64,000 nucleotides of DNA from Gymnopilus junonius (taxonomy: Eukaryota; Basidiomycota; Agaricomycetes; Agaricales; Galerinaceae): NCBI GenBank assembly GCA_015501075.1, contig JADNYJ010000014.1, forward strand, positions 364,094-428,093. The letters run 5' to 3'. The translations under genes were made by a program, and so were the position numbers. The notes under the pieces were generated by a model. The model was not told where the DNA came from. It worked only from the letters and a program-made list of their open reading frames with translations, and made no database searches. Positions 61,175 to 64,000 of the stretch are shown one piece after another (the stretch's first letter is position 1; every line of letters begins with the position of its first letter).

Positions 61175-63103
61175 TTAGTCCGCATCCACGTTTTCACCTT
61201 CAATCTTTGGAACATCACCCAATCTCTGACCTACTCTCACTTTCTCCCCTTCCTGCACCGTAAACGCAAAGTCTTTTGGGGCTTCAAAGACAAGCACGAC
61301 AGTGCTTCCCAGACAGAATCCTCCCATTTCTTCTCCAGGTATCAAAGGTTGCCCACGCAGAAGCGGAGACGCGGCAGCATACGTCGCCTCAGTATAAGCA
61401 CCCGGCGGTGGAATGCTTCGCCGTTGCATTGAGGTGTTCGTCCTCAAATCCTGGTCGAAGTTGATTTTGATGCTGCCCACATTCGTCGCGCCAACAGCAA
61501 CCATGCTGAAGAAACCGTACTTCCACCTCCCAAGAAGCGCAACGCGCTCGTTCAGGACGAAGAGGTTCTCAAGCCGCTTGGCCATCCATGGAGAGACAGA
61601 GAAGAGTTCACCGACAAAGTGTCGCCTTTTCTCGACGACCCATGCCGTTGCGCTGTGGAAGCGGTGGTAGTCACCCGGAGCGAGGTAGATGACGGCGAAG
61701 AAGAGCGCGTGACCTGGTCTGGGGTGTCGAGCTGAAGTTGGCGATACGCTGCTGCCTGCAGCACCCATTTGGACAGCAACAGAGGCATCGTGAACCAGTG
61801 TTTCTTGAATGGGTTTGGTAGTAGTTGGATCCACGGAGGCATCAGTTCGTTGTCCAAATCTCATGGGGACATGAGTATCCTCTGACGTCGAGGGTTCAGG
61901 TGAAGTCACAGTTGTCGAGGAGGAGGCAGAACCAGGGGATGTGTTGGCAAGGGTAGATGCAGAAGATGACGTCGAGGGTGTGACTGAACCAGAACTCGAA
62001 GATGATGACAGTGCTTCGGTTCCAGGTGTCGAGGGTTCCGACCCTCCAATCAGTTGCTCAAGGCTGTACTCGATGCCGTTCACATTGGCGAATTCGTGGT
62101 CATCGACCACCTCCATACTGCCGCGATTTGGAACGACAGTGTGCGACTGTGCTGAGCTGTGTCGTTCGAGACCTAGTAGAGCATCTAGAGAATAAGTCAT
62201 TCCCTTCACTTGTTCCACCCTAGCCCCTTCTACCACGCCGAAATGAAGCATTCTTCCGTCCGCTGGACTGACCTTTGGGAAACTGTGAGTAACCAGAATC
62301 CTGTGAGATGGCAAAAAGATGTTCACCAGAACGCTATCATCCACCGGCCTAGCTCCGTCCTGTAGTTTGCGGTAGAAGAAGGCACCGAGACTTGGGTATT
62401 CGCGAAGATCTGAAGGCTCAATTTCGTTCAAATTACATCCAAATATCCAGGCATAGAGCCGGAAACCATAGGGCCGGAACCAAACTGGAAGTTCAAAGGA
62501 GTTGACGTATCCCCATAGTCGGGACAAATTTCGTAGTGGTAATGCACCTATGACATGTACCTGTTGGGCGAAGTGATCAGTATTCTCCACGGGGAAAGTA
62601 AAATTTGAGAATGAGAAGACAGAGACTAACATGCCATGGCCCTTTTAGCTTAATGACCTCCATACCCTCTTCATTGAGCTCAACTTCTTGTATGGCACGC
62701 CTGGCTTTCTTTCTGTATTGAATAGCAACCAGCAGTAACGCTCCAACTGCCACAGGGATCGGGTACCATTTCGTTGGGGTTTCCTTCCAAGCATGGACGA
62801 GTCGCTCTGAATGCAATGAGAGCAAAATGAGTCACGCTAGTCAAGACCACAAAAAGGAACTCACGCACTATACAACGGTAAACCTGCATTTCCCGTACCA
62901 TCTGCGCCATTTTGGCTAGAATACATCCGCTTAAACCCTCCATTCTTTACGGACTTCAGGATTTCAGAGGTCCTGTTCGAACTGTGGACCCAGCATCTGG
63001 CAAAGACAGACGAACTGGTGCTATATGAGGCATTTAAGACTCTTGAAGCAGTATGGAGCGGTTTTCTCCCTCGCGTCAGGGCAGTGTGCCTGTAAGAAAG
63101 CAT
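61175..63103 (-). CDS. PSD1: phosphatidylserine decarboxylase, mitochondrial (PSD1 type)
   Basis: It converts phosphatidylserine to phosphatidylethanolamine at the inner mitochondrial membrane. Three exons: 63103-62865, 62806-62631 and 62560-61175. The N terminus (MLSYRHTALTRGRKPLHTAS) is basic and Ser-rich, as a mitochondrial presequence should be. Exon 2 holds the single membrane span (IPVAVGALLLVAIQY). The enzyme domain includes LPLRNLSRLWGYVN, FPKVSPADGRMLHFG, YLAPGDYHRFHSATAW and the self-cleavage motif CLGSTVVLVFEAP, where LGST yields the pyruvoyl beta/alpha subunits. A Ser/Thr/Pro-rich insert of about 70 residues interrupts the beta chain, and the preceding block VKGMTYSLDALLG is echoed as VNGIEYSLEQLIG. 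The stop TAA is at 61175. Identification is firm. Confidence 0.94.
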
Positions 63104-64000
63104 GAAAAATAGTCAGAATCTGGTAGTATTATGGTTCAAGCAACGGATGTAACATGACAAAGAAGAAAGCAGTGTAAGAGAGACGGAAACAAGGTAGATA
63201 AGCCTTACCGAGTCGAGGCCCCGGAAATCACATTGATTGGACGGCGAACTATCACGCGCACGCCCAACATGGCGGGTTTTTGAAGCCTTTTTTCTTCGTT
63301 TCCAAGGAAAGAATGCGGGGTATCCTAGGGTATCCTTGACGTACGGAAGAAAGGCGAAAGTTTTCAAAATAAAGGCTCGTGGAATAAATCTGTGGAGGCC
63401 GATCTGTAACGTCACCGCGTCACCTGTGCCGACGGTTAAGCTGTTCATTCAACAAGGCAGAGAAAGGCTCAGTTCAGACACATATTCCAGGACGATATAA
63501 CAAGAGGCGTACAGAAAATTTTGGATATGTACATATCATTCTGATTGAGTTGATGATTTTTGAGTTCTTGCGACAGTGGCCTCCGCAGTTGGAAAGGGCT
63601 CCGAAGCTAACATAAACAAATAACGTCGGATCACCTGATTGCAATTTGAATGCAAGTGCGCCTTATAAGTTACTGCAAGTCAGCGACGAAAACTTTGGTC
63701 TAACAGTAGGGCATGCAGATACCGGATAGATGAAGATGCCTCATACACGTTTAGGCGTACTGTAAACCGGCCCTAAATCCGTAGCAGCCTCGTCGGAAAA
63801 ACGTGCCAGCAGAACAAGCCATTGGCACTTGTCAGGCCTACTCGATCATCGAAATCGGAGATTCCCAAAACTATGGTATATATTCTATAATTTCTCTCAG
63901 GACTTACACCGAATTTACTTCGTGAAGAGTGAAAAAAAGAAGCCAGTGGAATCATTGAAACGCGAGATCATCCGCCAGAGCAACGACCATCTAGCAAGGC
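63104..64000. other. PSD1 upstream region to window end
   Basis: About 0.9 kb upstream of PSD1. Frames at 63113-63448 (-) and 63237-63500 (+) overlap each other and lack family matches. Nothing else was recognised, and a gene beyond the right edge cannot be judged. Confidence 0.4.

Noticed and set aside
1..64000. CRISPR arrays, bacterial operons, complete transposons or retroelements
   Set aside because: Looked for on both strands. No regular direct-repeat arrays, transposase, integrase or reverse-transcriptase motifs, or long terminal repeats were seen.

Overview
The window is nuclear DNA of a filamentous basidiomycete, most likely an agaricomycete mushroom. Genes are packed on both strands and cut by many 48-70 nt introns. 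The protein set (Rgp1, Apc11, CSN7, CUL4, WDR59/Sea3, PSD1, G-alpha, small OPT transporter) is fungal, and there are repeated families of degenerate F-box-like and kinase-like genes as in large agaricomycete genomes. There is no prokaryotic signal and no CRISPR array. Exon limits were read by eye from splice signals and reading-frame continuity.

Left third (1-22 kb): the 3' part of RGP1 (+), a coiled-coil hypothetical gene (-) divergent from APC11 (+), a small-OPT oligopeptide transporter (-), a GT25-type glycosyltransferase (+), an intron-containing tRNA-Pro(UGG), COP9 subunit 7 (+), a small basic hypothetical gene (+), a shortened 14-3-3-like gene (-) and a GH47 alpha-1,2-mannosidase (-).

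Middle (22-45 kb): two tandem decayed F-box/LRR-like genes (+), a secreted protein whose small exons meet exactly at Lys-Arg sites (+), cullin 4 (-), an intronless acidic hypothetical gene (+), an F-box-like gene with one frameshift (+), a serine carboxypeptidase (copy A, +), and a G-protein alpha subunit (+) whose C terminus can only be read if a one-nucleotide exon is included. About 3 kb of gene-poor, pyrimidine-rich DNA follows.

Right third (45-64 kb): a decayed duplicate of a WDR59 exon, a small hypothetical gene (-), an atypical kinase-like gene (-), an AT-rich inverted repeat, WDR59/Sea3 (-) sharing a short divergent promoter with serine carboxypeptidase copy B (+), a kinase pseudogene (+), an F-box pseudogene (+) and phosphatidylserine decarboxylase (-). 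Four families occur twice here (carboxypeptidase, one F-box family, kinase, WDR59 exon), so the region has a history of local duplication and decay. The conserved genes belong to ordinary housekeeping systems: Golgi traffic, ubiquitin/COP9/cullin control, TORC1 control, glycan trimming, phospholipid synthesis and G-protein signalling. They do not form a cluster for one pathway.
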